Shown: positions 20,464 through 29,951, counted from the first letter of the stretch. The stretch is DNA of 64,000 bases from Mesorhizobium sp. Root102 (GCF_001425625.1 NZ_LMCP01000045.1:317263-381262), one strand, 5' to 3'. The notes: generated by a model from the sequence alone, not told the origin. Program-made: numbers and translations.

Positions 20464-21090
20464 TCAGGTCGCCGGAGCGCTCGCGGCAAAGCTTGGGCGG
20501 GCTGAGATCCGGTCCCACCAAGCCTGGATCTCGGGAAATTCGGCCAGCAGGCCTTGTCCCTCGGCGACCTTGACGAAATAAGCGATGATCGGCGCTGCAT
20601 GCAGATCGGCCAGTGTCAGTTGGTCGCCCAGCAACCACGGCCCCGGCGCTTTCAGCGAGGAGAGCGTCTGAAGCGCTTTGCTTGCCTGCGAAAGCCCGCT
20701 GGCGATCAGCCTCTCGTCGGGCGCCTCCTTCTCCAGCCGTTCGACGGAGACATCCCAGACCATCGACCTGTAGGCATAGGCGTCGAGCATGCCGATGATC
20801 TGGTTCATTCTTGCGCGGCCGCGAGGCTCCGTCGCTTGCAGGGTTGGCCCGTCAAACGCCTCGTCGACATATCTGGCAATCGCGCTCGTCTCGAAGAGTC
20901 GAAACCCGTCATGCTCGAAGGCCGGGATGCGACCGAACGGATGGTGCTGGAAATACCAGGCGGGAATGCCCTCAGTGGCAAAGACATCGACCGGCACAAG
21001 CTCGTAGTCGATGCCTTTCTCCGCGAGCACGAGGCGGACGATGCGCACATAGACGCTGTAGTTCGCCCCGTAGACGATGGGCCTGCCCAT
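20464..21090 (-). CDS. Glutathione S-transferase family protein
   Basis: The 208-residue protein has an N-terminal thioredoxin-like domain (YGANYSVYVRIVRLVLAEKG, then PFGRIPAFEHDGFRLFETSAIARYV) and an all-helical C-terminal domain (WLLGDQLTLADLHAAPIIAY). The fold is that of a cytosolic GST that conjugates or reduces substrates with glutathione. It lies 12 nt downstream of icd on the same strand and may be co-transcribed with it. Confidence 0.87.
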   Translation of the reverse strand: MGRPIVYGANYSVYVRIVRLVLAEKGIDYELVPVDVFATEGIPAWYFQHHPFGRIPAFEHDGFRLFETSAIARYVDEAFDGPTLQATEPRGRARMNQIIGMLDAYAYRSMVWDVSVERLEKEAPDERLIASGLSQASKALQTLSSLKAPGPWLLGDQLTLADLHAAPIIAYFVKVAEGQGLLAEFPEIQAWWDRISARPSFAASAPAT

Positions 21091-21102
21091 CTTGCTTGCC
21101 TG

Positions 21103-22314
21103 TTACGCCATCGCCTTCTGCAGGTTCTCGTCGATCTTGTCGAGGAAACCGGAGGTCGAAAGCCAGGGCTGGTCGGGGCCGATCAGCAGCGACAGATCCT
21201 TGGTCATGAAGCCGGACTCGACGGTCTGGATGCAGACCTTTTCCAGCGTCTCGGCAAAGCGCTTCAACTCGGCATTGTCGTCGAGCTTGGCGCGGTGCGC
21301 GAGGCCACGCGTCCAGGCGAAGATCGATGCGATCGAATTGGTCGAGGTTTCCTCGCCCTTCTGGTGCTGGCGGTAATGGCGGGTGACGGTGCCGTGCGCG
21401 GCTTCCGCTTCCACCGTCTTGCCGTCCGGCGTCATCAGCACCGAGGTCATCAGGCCGAGCGAACCAAAACCCTGTGCCACCGTGTCGGACTGGACGTCGC
21501 CGTCATAGTTCTTGCAGGCCCAGACATAGCCACCCGACCATTTCAGGCTGGAGGCCACCATGTCGTCGATCAGGCGGTGCTCGTACCACAGCTTCTTCGA
21601 CTTGAACTCGGCCTCGAACTCGGCCTCGTAGACCTCCTGGAAGATGTCCTTGAAGCGGCCGTCATAGGCTTTGAGGATGGTGTTCTTGGTCGACAGATAG
21701 ACCGGATAGTTGCGCAGCAGGCCGTAGTTCAGCGAGGCGCGGGCGAATTCGCGGATCGAGTCGTCGAGATTGTACATGGCCATGGCGACACCGGCTCCCG
21801 GCGCGTCGTAGACGTCATGCTCGATCACCTTGCCGTCCTCGCCGACGAACTTGATCGTCAGCTTGCCCTTGCCGGGAAAGCGGAAATCGGTGGCGCGGTA
21901 CTGATCGCCGAAGGCGTGACGGCCGACGATGATCGGCTTGGTCCAGCCGGGCACCAGGCGCGGCACGTTCTTCATGATGATCGGCTCGCGGAAGATCGTG
22001 CCGCCGAGGATGTTGCGGATTGTGCCGTTCGGCGACTTCCACATCTTCTTCAGCTTGAATTCCTCGACGCGCTGCTCGTCGGGGGTGATCGTCGCGCATT
22101 TCACGCCGACGCCGTATTTCTTGATGGCGTTGGCCGAATCGATGGTCACCTGGTCGTTGGTGGCATCACGATGCTCGATGCCGAGGTCGTAATATTCGAG
22201 CTTGAGGTCGAGATAAGGGTGGATCAGCTTGTCCTTGATGAACTGCCAGATGATGCGGGTCATCTCGTCGCCGTCGAGTTCGACGACCGGGTTCGCCACC
22301 TTGATCTTCGCCAT
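21103..22314 (-). CDS. icd: NADP-dependent isocitrate dehydrogenase
   Basis: The 403-residue protein matches the eukaryote-like subfamily II IDH found in rhizobia: [23 protein letters not shown] at the N-terminus, [19 protein letters not shown], and the NADP-binding region [14 protein letters not shown]. It oxidatively decarboxylates isocitrate to 2-oxoglutarate in the TCA cycle and supplies NADPH. Length is normal. The upstream 206-nt region is shared with the divergent trmJ gene and holds both promoters. Confidence 0.97.
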   Translation of the reverse strand: MAKIKVANPVVELDGDEMTRIIWQFIKDKLIHPYLDLKLEYYDLGIEHRDATNDQVTIDSANAIKKYGVGVKCATITPDEQRVEEFKLKKMWKSPNGTIRNILGGTIFREPIIMKNVPRLVPGWTKPIIVGRHAFGDQYRATDFRFPGKGKLTIKFVGEDGKVIEHDVYDAPGAGVAMAMYNLDDSIREFARASLNYGLLRNYPVYLSTKNTILKAYDGRFKDIFQEVYEAEFEAEFKSKKLWYEHRLIDDMVASSLKWSGGYVWACKNYDGDVQSDTVAQGFGSLGLMTSVLMTPDGKTVEAEAAHGTVTRHYRQHQKGEETSTNSIASIFAWTRGLAHRAKLDDNAELKRFAETLEKVCIQTVESGFMTKDLSLLIGPDQPWLSTSGFLDKIDENLQKAMA

Positions 22315-22550
22315 GGAAAGAATGCCTCGTTGCTGGAAAATGGGACGGCCTTGCCCGCGTGGCGTTGGGCCGGGGATGCCGCCCGTATATCAAAGCGTTT
22401 TTGGCCACGCAAACGGCGATCGGTCACGAACGCGAGGCGATAACCTTTGTCATTTGCGAATGCTTCATTTTCGCGGCCGAATATGGCAGGGGACGCTGAA
22501 ATGCCGCAAACAGCAGTTCATTGACAATCATGCCAGCCACTGAAGACGCC

Positions 22551-23453
22551 ATGACCATTCCAGCCACCGGCCCGGCGATCATTCTGGTAGAGCCGCAGCT
22601 CGGCGAGAACATCGGCATGGTCGCTCGCGCCATGGCCAATTTCGGCCTGTCGGAGCTGCGTCTCGTCAACCCTCGAGACGGTTGGCCGAGCGAGAAGGCG
22701 CGCGCGGCGGCCAGCCGCGCCGATCATGTCATCGACGCTGTCACCGTCTTCGACGATCTGGCTTCGGCGCTCGCCGACCTGAACTTCGTTTTCGCCACCA
22801 CGGCCAGGCAGCGCGACGGCTTCAAATCCGTGCGCGGGCCGGTGGAAGCGGGCAGGGTGCTGAGGACCCGTCACGCAATGGGCCAACGCACCGGCATCCT
22901 GTTCGGACGCGAGCGCTTCGGCCTCTACAATGACGAGGTCGGGCTTGCCGACGAGATCGTGACCTTCCCGGTAGATCCTGATTTCTCCTCGCTCAACATC
23001 GCCCAGGCCGCGCTGCTGATGTCCTACGAGTGGATGAAGTCCGGCCTCGAGGATGAGACCAAGACCAATTTTTCCGGTCCGGACATGAAGCCGGCAAGCA
23101 AGGAGGAACTGCACGGTCTGTTCGCCTATCTGGAAGGCGCTTTGGAAGCACGCGGCTATTTCCGGCCGGCACCGAAGAAGCCGAAGATGATCGACAATCT
23201 GCGCGCGGTGCTGACGCGCGCCGGTTTTGCCGAACCGGAGCTGAAGGTGCTGCGCGGCATCATCTCGTCGCTCGACCGATTTTCGCCGGCGATGCCGCGC
23301 GGCGATGGCTCCCCTGGCGATGATCCACGGCGCCTGCCCGCGGCCGCCGCGCGTGCCCGCAAGGCGGAAGTGGTGGATCGCCAGCCGCCCGATGCCAATG
23401 GTGACGACAATGACACGCCGCCGCTGGGTGGCAAGGGACCTGACAATGACTGA
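22551..23453 (+). CDS. tRNA/rRNA methyltransferase, TrmJ-like (SpoU/SPOUT family)
   Basis: The roughly 300-residue protein has a SPOUT domain ([24 protein letters not shown], then [16 protein letters not shown] and [17 protein letters not shown]), the pattern of TrmJ, which 2'-O-methylates position 32 of certain tRNAs. An extra C-terminal helical region contains a second conserved segment, [13 protein letters not shown]. An unconserved polar tail follows. The start is uncertain among 22521 (TTG), 22530 and 22551. The stop overlaps murI, so the two genes are probably coupled. Confidence 0.87.
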   Translation: MTIPATGPAIILVEPQLGENIGMVARAMANFGLSELRLVNPRDGWPSEKARAAASRADHVIDAVTVFDDLASALADLNFVFATTARQRDGFKSVRGPVEAGRVLRTRHAMGQRTGILFGRERFGLYNDEVGLADEIVTFPVDPDFSSLNIAQAALLMSYEWMKSGLEDETKTNFSGPDMKPASKEELHGLFAYLEGALEARGYFRPAPKKPKMIDNLRAVLTRAGFAEPELKVLRGIISSLDRFSPAMPRGDGSPGDDPRRLPAAAARARKAEVVDRQPPDANGDDNDTPPLGGKGPDND

Positions 23454-24246
23454 GCGGCCGATCCTGATGTTCGATTCAGGCATCGGCGGGCTTACCGTGC
23501 TGCGCGAGGCGCGCGTGCTGATGCCCGACCGCCGCTTCATCTATGTCGCCGACGACGCCGCGTTTCCCTATGGCGCTTGGGAGGAGCCAGCGCTGAGGGC
23601 ACATATACTCGACTTGTTCGGCAAGTTCCTTGACCGGTTTGCGCCAGCCATTTCGGTCATCGCCTGCAACACCGCCTCGACGCTGGTGATCGATGCGCTG
23701 CGCGAAAGATTTCCCGGGCATCCTTTCGTCGGCATGGTGCCGGCGATCAAGCCGGCGGCGGAACGCACGCGTTCAGGACTGGTTTCGGTGCTGGCGACGC
23801 CTGGCACCGTCAAACGCCAGTACACCCGCGACCTGATCAGCAAATGGGCGCAGAAGTGTCATGTCCGGCTGGTCGGCAGCGACAGGCTGGCGGGGCTTGC
23901 CGAAGTCTATATGCGCGAGGGCTTCGTCGACGAAGAGGCCGTCCGCGCCGAGATTGCGCCGTGCTTCGTCGAACATGATGCATTGCGTACGGATATCGTG
24001 GTGCTCGCCTGCACACACTACCCCTTTCTCGCCAATCGCATGCGCAAGACGGCGCCTTGGCCGGTCGATTGGCTCGACCCCGCTGAAGCGATTGCGCGTC
24101 GGGCACTTTCGCTTCTTGCGGATATTGATCCGACCGGCCGTGGCGAGAAACTGCCGGAAGGCCCCGACCTTGCTGTCTTCACATCGAACAGAGCCGATTT
24201 CCCTACCCGCCGCCTGATACAGGGGTTCGGGCTGGCAATGTCCTGA
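23446..24246 (+). CDS. murI: Glutamate racemase
   Basis: The 266-residue protein has the two catalytic cysteines of the Asp/Glu racemase family, in IACNTAST (Cys74) and LACTHYPF (Cys189), and the DSGIGGL start motif (Asp10, Ser11). It makes D-glutamate for peptidoglycan synthesis. The ATG ([10 protein letters not shown]) overlaps the last codons of trmJ, which favours translational coupling. A conserved stress-type promoter begins 15 nt after the stop. Confidence 0.95.
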   Translation: MTERPILMFDSGIGGLTVLREARVLMPDRRFIYVADDAAFPYGAWEEPALRAHILDLFGKFLDRFAPAISVIACNTASTLVIDALRERFPGHPFVGMVPAIKPAAERTRSGLVSVLATPGTVKRQYTRDLISKWAQKCHVRLVGSDRLAGLAEVYMREGFVDEEAVRAEIAPCFVEHDALRTDIVVLACTHYPFLANRMRKTAPWPVDWLDPAEAIARRALSLLADIDPTGRGEKLPEGPDLAVFTSNRADFPTRRLIQGFGLAMS

Positions 24247-24261
24247 TATTCGGAAGTATCG

Positions 24262-24286
24262 GGAACATCACCGCGGTCGCTACGTT
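24262..24286 (+). promoter_or_regulatory. EcfG (general stress sigma factor) promoter
   Basis: GGAAC, a 16-nt spacer and CGTT match the consensus of alphaproteobacterial general stress response promoters (GGAAC-N16/17-CGTT) recognised by EcfG/RpoE2. The motif ends 29 nt before the start of the small DUF3008 gene, an ideal distance. The motif is directly visible; control by the PhyR-NepR-EcfG pathway is inferred. Confidence 0.8.
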
Positions 24287-24315
24287 TTTCTCCTGATGCA
24301 ACGGGAGAAGCGATC

Positions 24316-24504
24316 ATGCCTGCCACCTCAAAAGCCCAGCAAATGGCCGCCGGTGCGGCGCTTTCCGCCAAGCGCGGCGAGACCAGGAAGGGCGAACTCA
24401 AGGGTGCTTCCAAGGAAATGTACGAATCGATGAGCGAAAAACAGCTCGAGGAATTCGCCGAGACGAAGCGCAAGGGCCTGCCGGAAAAGAAATCGAAAGA
24501 CTAG
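24316..24504 (+). CDS. DUF3008-family small stress protein
   Basis: The 62-residue, highly charged, Lys/Glu/Ala-rich protein (MPATSKAQQMAAGAAL, then MYESMSEKQLEEFAETKRKGLP) belongs to DUF3008. It is hydrophilic and probably disordered or helical, with no catalytic residues. A GGGAGA Shine-Dalgarno and an EcfG-type promoter precede it, so it is probably induced by general stress. A bidirectional hairpin terminator follows. Confidence 0.85.
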   Translation: MPATSKAQQMAAGAALSAKRGETRKGELKGASKEMYESMSEKQLEEFAETKRKGLPEKKSKD

Positions 24505-24526
24505 GGTTAAGCATCCGGAATCAAAT

Positions 24527-24550
24527 AGCCCGCAGCCAAAACCGCGGGCT
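24527..24550. terminator. Bidirectional terminator between convergent genes
   Basis: AGCCCGC and GCGGGCT pair across a 10-nt loop. T-rich sequence flanks the stem on both strands (TTTG on plus; ATTTGA on minus). The hairpin lies between the convergent DUF3008 gene and the small secreted-protein gene. Confidence 0.65.
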
Positions 24551-24589
24551 TTGAAATGATCTGTCGACCGCCTGAGACCGAACCGGAGC

Positions 24590-24805
24590 TTACCAACGCG
24601 CCCAGCAGCGCCTGACCTTGTAGCGGATGACCTTCTTGTGGCCGTGCCGCCAGACAACCTTCTTCTTGACCACGATGCGGCAGACCTCGTGATGCCGGTG
24701 GCCATGCCAATGCCGCGCCATTGCCGGCTCCGGCGTTATGACCGCCATGGATCCCGCCAACACCGCGGCTCCCGTCAGGGTAAGGAAGAACTTCTTCATG
24801 TTCAT
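24590..24805 (-). CDS. Small secreted His/Lys/Arg-rich protein, function unknown
   Basis: The 71-residue protein begins with a clear signal peptide (MNMKKFFLTLTGAAVLAGSM, cut probably after AMA). The mature part of about 45 residues is rich in His, Lys, Arg and Trp (HWHGHRHHEVC, then KKKVVWRHGHKKV) and has two cysteines that could form a disulfide. Similar short basic exported proteins are common in rhizobia. The histidine-rich stretch could bind metal, but no function is known. The start is at the MNMKKF or the MKKFF methionine. Confidence 0.7.
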   Translation of the reverse strand: MNMKKFFLTLTGAAVLAGSMAVITPEPAMARHWHGHRHHEVCRIVVKKKVVWRHGHKKVIRYKVRRCWARW

Positions 24806-25180
24806 GCGAATTGTGGCTCCTCTGCTCCAGTCCCTTCCCAATGCCGTGGCGCAACCTCCCGCCACTTCCGGCACCGCCCTTAACCCCCAAACGCTATATC
24901 GTCGCCATCGCCAAGGCCAGCCGCCAAGCTTGACACCGGTTAAATCTCCGTTTAATCAGCGCGCCAACACCGGGCCGCAATGCCCGGTGGTTTTCTTTAT
25001 GTGCGCAAGATGCGTGGAACTCAATTCTACTATCTTGTTTGAACTGACGTGTCCCGTGGGTTTTCCGCCGCGTTGTGTGGGAAAACCCTGTCAGGTCTCG
25101 AAAACGGAGGCCAGAGGAGGGCGCGTTTCCTTCACCCGGACCATGAGGTTCCGGGTGTATTGTTTTGAAAAGGGAATGCG
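24806..25180 (+). promoter_or_regulatory. rpsD upstream region: possible promoter and three leader hairpins
   Basis: I see no gene in this 375-nt gap. It contains TTGACA (24930-24935) with a weak -10 about 17 nt on. Three hairpins follow: CACCGGGC/GCCCGGTG (24968-24989, then GTTTTCTTT), GGGTTTTCC/GGAAAACCC (25058-25088), and CACCCGGA/TCCGGGTG (25133-25157, then a T-rich run). The last ends just before the rpsD ribosome-binding site. The set looks like a structured ribosomal-protein leader, possibly for S4 autoregulation; that function is inferred. Confidence 0.5.
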
Positions 25181-25798
25181 ATGAGCAAGCGCGAATCCGC
25201 GAAGTACAAGATCGACCGTCGTCTTGGCGAAAACATCTGGGGCCGCCCGAAGTCCCCGGTCAACAAGCGTGAATACGGCCCCGGCCAGCATGGCCAGCGC
25301 CGCAAGGGCAAGCTTTCCGATTTCGGCCTGCAGCTGCGCGCGAAGCAGAAGCTGAAGGGTCACTATGGCGACGTTTCGGAAAAGCAGTTCCGCAAGGTCT
25401 ATGAGGAGGCTGACCGCCGCAAGGGCGACACCTCGGAGAACCTGATCGGCCTGCTCGAGTCGCGTCTCGACGCGGTCGTCTACCGCGCCAAGTTCGTGCC
25501 GACCATTTTCGCCGCCCGTCAGTTCGTCAACCACGGCCACGTCAACGTCAACGGCAAGCGCGTCAACATCGGCTCGTATCGCTGCAAGCCGGGCGATGTC
25601 GTCGAAGTGCGCGAAAAGTCGAAGCAGCTGGTCATCGTTCTCGAAGCGGTCGGCCTGGCCGAACGCGACGTGCCGGATTACATCGAAGCCGATCACAACA
25701 AGATGGTCGCGACCTTCTCGCGCATCCCCGGCCTGGCGGATGTTCCGTTCGCCGTGCAGATGGAACCGAACCTGGTCGTCGAATTCTATTCGCGCTAA
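25181..25798 (+). CDS. rpsD: 30S ribosomal protein S4
   Basis: The 205-residue protein is S4, with [21 protein letters not shown] at the start and the S4 RNA-binding domain ([17 protein letters not shown], then [17 protein letters not shown]). It nucleates 30S assembly by binding 16S rRNA and in some bacteria represses its own operon. As in other Alphaproteobacteria it stands alone rather than in the alpha operon. A structured leader precedes it and an intrinsic terminator follows. Confidence 0.99.
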   Translation: MSKRESAKYKIDRRLGENIWGRPKSPVNKREYGPGQHGQRRKGKLSDFGLQLRAKQKLKGHYGDVSEKQFRKVYEEADRRKGDTSENLIGLLESRLDAVVYRAKFVPTIFAARQFVNHGHVNVNGKRVNIGSYRCKPGDVVEVREKSKQLVIVLEAVGLAERDVPDYIEADHNKMVATFSRIPGLADVPFAVQMEPNLVVEFYSR

Positions 25799-25823
25799 GC
25801 GAACGCGTTTTGCGATACCAAGC

Positions 25824-25849
25824 AAAGGCCGCCCGTCGAGGCGGCCTTT
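25824..25849 (+). terminator. Intrinsic terminator of rpsD
   Basis: A 10-bp stem, AAAGGCCGCC / GGCGGCCTTT, with a six-base loop is followed by TTCTTT, 25 nt after the rpsD stop. This is a standard rho-independent terminator. Confidence 0.85.
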
Positions 25850-25944
25850 TCTTTGTCTGCCTTTTCTTTGTCGGCCATCTCCGCTAATTCCGGGCGCAAC
25901 GAAGCGCCGGACAGTCGTTGCTCCCGGATTTTGGAACTGACGCC

Positions 25945-26838
25945 ATGAACATGCTGCCAGACGCCGAATCGCTTGAACCAGCCAGCGACATCGAGGGCGG
26001 CTTCCATCCGCTGTTTGCCGATGTGCCGTCCTCGGTCGAGTTCAACAAATTGCGCAAGCGGCTGCTGCGGCTGACCCGACAGGCGATCGAGGATTTCTCG
26101 ATGGTGAAGCCCGGCCAGCGCTGGCTCGTAGCCCTCTCGGGCGGCAAGGATTCCTACGGCCTGCTCGCCGTGCTGCTCGACCTAAAATGGCGCGGGCTGC
26201 TGCCGGTCGACCTGCTGGCCTGCAATCTCGATCAGGGCCAGCCGAATTTCCCCAAACATATCCTGCCCAACTATCTCGACAGATACGCCATCCCGCATCG
26301 CATCGAATATCAAGACACCTATTCCGTCGTCACCGACAAGCTGCCGCAGGGCAGCACCTATTGCTCGCTCTGCTCGCGCCTCAGGCGCGGCCATCTCTAC
26401 CGCATCGCGCGCGAGGAGGGGTGCGCGACGCTGGTGCTCGGTCACCATCGCGAGGATATTCTCGAAACCTTCTTCATGAACCTCTTCCATGGCGGTCGTC
26501 TCGCAGCGATGCCGCCAAAACTGCTTAATGACGAGGGCGACGTCATGGTGCTACGGCCGCTGAGCTACTGCGCCGAGGTTGATCTGGAAAAATTCGCTGC
26601 CGCGATGCAATTCCCGATCATTCCCTGCGATCTTTGCGGCAGCCAGGAAGGTCTTCAGCGCAACGCCATGAAGGCGATGCTCGAGGACATCGAAAAGCGC
26701 ATGCCCGGCCGCAAAGATACGATGCTGCGCGCACTGTCCAACAGCAGGCCCTCGCATCTGCTCGACAGAAAGCTGTTCGATTTCGCGGCGCTCAACGAGA
26801 CCCTCAGCACAAGGCTAGACATATCCCATGACATTTGA
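25945..26838 (+). CDS. ttcA: tRNA 2-thiocytidine synthetase TtcA
   Basis: The 297-residue protein has the PP-loop ATP pyrophosphatase motif SGGKDS (65-70) and the CxxC pairs of Ttc[13 protein letters not shown] in the middle and [11 protein letters not shown] further on. TtcA binds a 4Fe-4S cluster through these cysteines and thiolates C32 of certain tRNAs. It thus depends on the SUF pathway encoded earlier in this window. I chose the ATG beginning MNMLPDAE. Its end overlaps the next gene by 11 nt. Confidence 0.95.
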   Translation: MNMLPDAESLEPASDIEGGFHPLFADVPSSVEFNKLRKRLLRLTRQAIEDFSMVKPGQRWLVALSGGKDSYGLLAVLLDLKWRGLLPVDLLACNLDQGQPNFPKHILPNYLDRYAIPHRIEYQDTYSVVTDKLPQGSTYCSLCSRLRRGHLYRIAREEGCATLVLGHHREDILETFFMNLFHGGRLAAMPPKLLNDEGDVMVLRPLSYCAEVDLEKFAAAMQFPIIPCDLCGSQEGLQRNAMKAMLEDIEKRMPGRKDTMLRALSNSRPSHLLDRKLFDFAALNETLSTRLDISHDI

Positions 26839-27655
26839 CGACACCGCGATCGACTGGCTCGCTGGCCTTCTGTCCGACGCCGCAATGGCCGAGATCATGC
26901 CGCGCTTTCGCCGGCTGGGCGACGGCGATATCAGGCAGAAGACCTCGGCCGCGGATCTGGTGACCGAGGCCGATGTCAACGCCGAGCGGCTCATCACCGC
27001 CAGGCTGCGCGAGCGTTACCCCTCGGCGATGGTCGTCGGCGAGGAGGCCTGTTCCGACAATCCAGCGCTGTTAAACGGGTTGGGCGATGCCGATCTGGCT
27101 TTCGTCATCGACCCGGTGGACGGCACTTTCAACTTCGCCTCCGGCGTGCCCTTGTTCGGTGTCATGCTGGCGGTCGTGATCAAGGGCGAGACCGTTGCCG
27201 GCATCATCCACGATCCGGTCGGCAAGGACTGGCTGATCGGCGCCAAGGGCGCCGGCAGCCATATCAGGCATGCGCATGGCAGCATCGAGAGGGTGCAGGT
27301 CACGGCACCTGCACCGATTTCGGAGATGACCGGCTCGGTCTCCTGGCAATATATGCCCGAGCCGGAGCGGTCGCGGCTGGCGCGCAACCAGACGAAGATC
27401 CTGTCGCAATTCGCTTATCGCTGCGCGGCGCACGAATACCGCCTGTTGGCGAGCGGCCATGCCCACTTCGTCGTCTACAACAAGCTGATGCCGTGGGACC
27501 ATCTGGCCGGCGTGCTGATTCATGCCGAGGCTGGCGGCCATGCCGCGCGCTTCGACGGCAGCGCCTATCTGCCCTCGCATCTCGGCGGCGGCCTGATTGT
27601 CGCGCCTGATCGGGAAAGCTGGCACGAATTGCGCCGCGAACTCTGGGCGAAATAG
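26828..27655 (+). CDS. Inositol monophosphatase family protein
   Basis: The 275-residue protein has the Li-sensitive phosphatase motifs: [23 protein letters not shown] (metal ligands) and a C-terminal [17 protein letters not shown]. The family includes inositol monophosphatase, CysQ and fructose-1,6-bisphosphatase-like enzymes. The C-terminal WDHLAG pattern is typical of the broad proteobacterial IMPase group. It starts inside the end of ttcA, so the two genes are likely coupled. Confidence 0.9.
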   Translation: MTFDDTAIDWLAGLLSDAAMAEIMPRFRRLGDGDIRQKTSAADLVTEADVNAERLITARLRERYPSAMVVGEEACSDNPALLNGLGDADLAFVIDPVDGTFNFASGVPLFGVMLAVVIKGETVAGIIHDPVGKDWLIGAKGAGSHIRHAHGSIERVQVTAPAPISEMTGSVSWQYMPEPERSRLARNQTKILSQFAYRCAAHEYRLLASGHAHFVVYNKLMPWDHLAGVLIHAEAGGHAARFDGSAYLPSHLGGGLIVAPDRESWHELRRELWAK

Positions 27656-27717
27656 GATCAATTTCCGCGATCAGCTGAAAGAGCGATGCAATCTCACGCA
27701 AATCCGGAGGCTCTCGA

Positions 27718-28122
27718 ATGAAACCTCGATTCGCAGTCGTCGCAGCGGCTCTTGCCGCCCTGTTTGCCAGCTCCTACGAAGCAAGCTCGCTAGAGCGCAC
27801 CTGTCGCAGTCCCGATCCCGTCGACACGATAAAGGAGATGTCGGACGCTATCTATGCTTGTTGGAAGCCGCCGCCCGGAACCGCCGGCATGTCCCTAACG
27901 CTGCGGTTCTCGCTTCGCCGCAACGGCACACTGATTGGCAAGCCTCGCGCCACATATTCCGATCTGCGGAGCGATGCCCAGCTCAGCCGGGCATTCGTGG
28001 CTTCAATCCTCAGGGCACTCGATGAAGCCCTGCCATTGCCCTTTTCGGACAGCATGGGCGAAGCAATCGCGGGGCGTATGCTTGCCCCTCGCTTCACGGC
28101 GGCCCTTGAAGGTGCGTCCTGA
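27718..28122 (+). CDS. Secreted hypothetical protein with TonB-C-like domain
   Basis: The 134-residue protein has a signal peptide (MKPRFAVVAAALAALFASS) and a mature domain of about 110 residues with a CWKPP motif and a beta pattern (SLTLRFSLRRNGTLIGKPR). These resemble the TonB C-terminal-like proteins found singly in rhizobia. Two cysteines (in ERTCRS and IYACWK) may form a disulfide. A GGAGG Shine-Dalgarno precedes the ATG. Function is unknown. Confidence 0.65.
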   Translation: MKPRFAVVAAALAALFASSYEASSLERTCRSPDPVDTIKEMSDAIYACWKPPPGTAGMSLTLRFSLRRNGTLIGKPRATYSDLRSDAQLSRAFVASILRALDEALPLPFSDSMGEAIAGRMLAPRFTAALEGAS

Positions 28123-28123
28123 T

Positions 28124-28163
28124 GCGTGTCGCCTAAAAGTGGCCCCGGGACAACGACACGTGC
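28124..28163. repeat. Degenerate rhizobial palindromic intergenic repeat
   Basis: CGTGTCG (28125-28131) and CGACACG (28154-28160) enclose CCTAAAAGTGGCCCCGGGACAA. The whole unit resembles a common Mesorhizobium-type intergenic palindrome of the form GTGTCG-CCCAAAAGTG...GGACAA-CGACAC. It lies between convergent genes. The match is by recall of the pattern; copies elsewhere in the genome cannot be counted here. Confidence 0.45.
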
Positions 28164-28175
28164 AAAAACAACAAT

Positions 28176-29444
28176 TCAGTGCAAGTCGGTAATGTGTCCT
28201 AGAACGGGTGGGTTCTGCGGCTGGAACATCTTGCCGCGCTCGGCGATGAAGATCATCAGCAGCGCTGCGACCGAGACGCTGCAGAAGCCGGCCGCCAGCG
28301 GCGTCACCGTGCCGTTGAAAGCCTGACCGATCAGTGTGCCGAGAATGCCGCCGAGAAACGTCTGCATGAAACCCAGTATGGACGATGCCGTGCCGGCCAG
28401 TTGGCCGAGCGGCTCCATGGCCAATGCATTGAAATTTGCGCCGAGCGCACCGAACGGAAGCATGGCGCTGGCAAAGAAGGTGATGAACAGCCAGAGAGGC
28501 ATCTTCATTTCTAGCGAAACGACCAGCCAGGCAAGGCTGATGACCAGGAACAGCAGCAGCGCGCTCTGCGAGAGGCGGCGCATGCCGATACGGCCGACAA
28601 GGCGGGAGTTCAGAAAGTTGGAGAAAGCAAGCACGCCGGCAACTCCGGCGAAGATGACCGGGAACATTTCGCCGACGTTGAAGATGTCGACGTAGATCTG
28701 CTGCGCCGAGGCGATGAAGCCGAACATGGCGCCGAAAATAAAGGTGCTGGCGAAGGCATAGCAGATCGCAATGCGGTTGGTGAGCACGATGCGAAACCCA
28801 CCGACAATGGAATTCAGGGTCAGCGGCCGGCGATGTTCGGGATGCAATGTCTCAGGCAGGCGCAGCAGCGACCAGGCCGAGACAATGAGCGCACCGAAGG
28901 CCATGGTGACGAAGATCCAATGCCAGGTCGCAAGCAGCATGATGAACTGGCCGATGCCGGGAGCAATGACCGGTATCGCCATGAACACCATGAAGATCAG
29001 CGACATCACCTCGGCCATGCGCCGGCCGTCAAACGTATCGCGCACGATCGAGACGGCGATGACGCGGGTGGCGGCCGCACCGATGCCTTGCACGGCACGG
29101 CACAGCAGAAGTGTTTCGAAGCTTGGTGCAATGGCCGCCGCCGCGGCCGCGGCGACATAGATCACCAGCCCTGCGACCAGCGGTGCGCGACGGCCGAAGC
29201 GATCCGAGATCGGCCCGAAGAACAGCTGTCCGCCGCCGAAGCCCAGAATATAGGCGGTGATCACATATTGCCGGTGGTTCTCATTTTCGACGCCAAGCGA
29301 GGCGCCGATCTGCTGCAAAGCCGGCAGCATGATATCGATGGCCAGCGAGTTCAGCGCCATCAGCGCGGCGCACAAGGCGATGAATTCCCAGCGTGGAATG
29401 GGTAGTTTGCTTGCCGATTGCGGCGCTGATTTTGGCTGGTCCAC
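28176..29444 (-). CDS. MFS multidrug efflux transporter, Bcr/CflA family
   Basis: The 422-residue protein has twelve predicted helices and the Bcr/CflA motifs: LNSLAIDIMLPALQQIG in helix 1, the loop motif GPISDRFGRRAPL between helices 2 and 3, and RAVQGIGAAATRVIAVSIVRD in helix 4. It is probably a proton-coupled exporter of drugs such as bicyclomycin or sulfonamides, but substrates cannot be read from sequence. It lies downstream of the glutaredoxin gene on the same strand, separated by a terminator. Confidence 0.9.
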   Translation of the reverse strand: MDQPKSAPQSASKLPIPRWEFIALCAALMALNSLAIDIMLPALQQIGASLGVENENHRQYVITAYILGFGGGQLFFGPISDRFGRRAPLVAGLVIYVAAAAAAAIAPSFETLLLCRAVQGIGAAATRVIAVSIVRDTFDGRRMAEVMSLIFMVFMAIPVIAPGIGQFIMLLATWHWIFVTMAFGALIVSAWSLLRLPETLHPEHRRPLTLNSIVGGFRIVLTNRIAICYAFASTFIFGAMFGFIASAQQIYVDIFNVGEMFPVIFAGVAGVLAFSNFLNSRLVGRIGMRRLSQSALLLFLVISLAWLVVSLEMKMPLWLFITFFASAMLPFGALGANFNALAMEPLGQLAGTASSILGFMQTFLGGILGTLIGQAFNGTVTPLAAGFCSVSVAALLMIFIAERGKMFQPQNPPVLGHITDLH

Positions 29445-29467
29445 GGCAAGTCCGATCTTTCAAACGA

Positions 29468-29493
29468 AAATGCGCCGGCGGGCCGGCGCATTT
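29468..29493 (-). terminator. Intrinsic terminator after the glutaredoxin gene
   Basis: A perfect 12-bp inverted repeat, AAATGCGCCGGC / GCCGGCGCATTT, with a two-base centre is followed on the minus strand by TTCGTTTG. It lies between the glutaredoxin stop and the MFS start, both on the minus strand. Confidence 0.75.
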
Positions 29494-29615
29494 GGCTCGT
29501 CTTGGTCCTGGGGGCAGGACATAAAATTGCCGAGGTGGCGCTGCCCTGGCGTTTGGTGCACGTGACCCGAAACCGTACGGCGGCTTCAGGCGGACGACAT
29601 GCACGAAAACAGGAA

Positions 29616-29951
29616 TCAGGCGGCGCCTTTGACGCCGACGCCCTTCTCGACAAGGAATGTCTGGAGTTCGCCCGCCTGGAACATCTCGCGGATGATGTCG
29701 CATCCGCCGACGAATTCGCCCTTGACGTAGAGCTGCGGGATCGTCGGCCAGTTGGAATATTCCTTGATGCCCTGGCGCAGTTCGGCGGAGTCCAGAACGT
29801 TCACGCCTTTGTAGTCGGCGCCGATATAGTCGAGGATCTGGACGACCTGGCCGGAAAATCCGCATTGCGGGAAACCGGGCGTGCCCTTCATGAAAAGGAC
29901 GACGTCGTTGCCCTTCACTTCGTTGTCGATGTAGTCGTTGATACCGCTCAT
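29616..29951 (-). CDS. grxD: Monothiol CGFS glutaredoxin (Grx4/GrxD type)
   Basis: The 111-residue protein has the CGFS active site (30-33) in the context [14 protein letters not shown], plus [19 protein letters not shown], which binds glutathione. Such proteins hold a bridging 2Fe-2S cluster and pass it to targets, often as a heterodimer with BolA. The bolA gene lies just upstream on the same strand with 183 nt between, and purL lies beyond. This order is typical of Alphaproteobacteria. Confidence 0.95.
   Translation of the reverse strand: MSGINDYIDNEVKGNDVVLFMKGTPGFPQCGFSGQVVQILDYIGADYKGVNVLDSAELRQGIKEYSNWPTIPQLYVKGEFVGGCDIIREMFQAGELQTFLVEKGVGVKGAA

Noticed and set aside
20554-22443. 629-codon open frame on the plus strand
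   Set aside because: Antisense to the GST and icd genes; repetitive, domain-free translation typical of a shadow frame.
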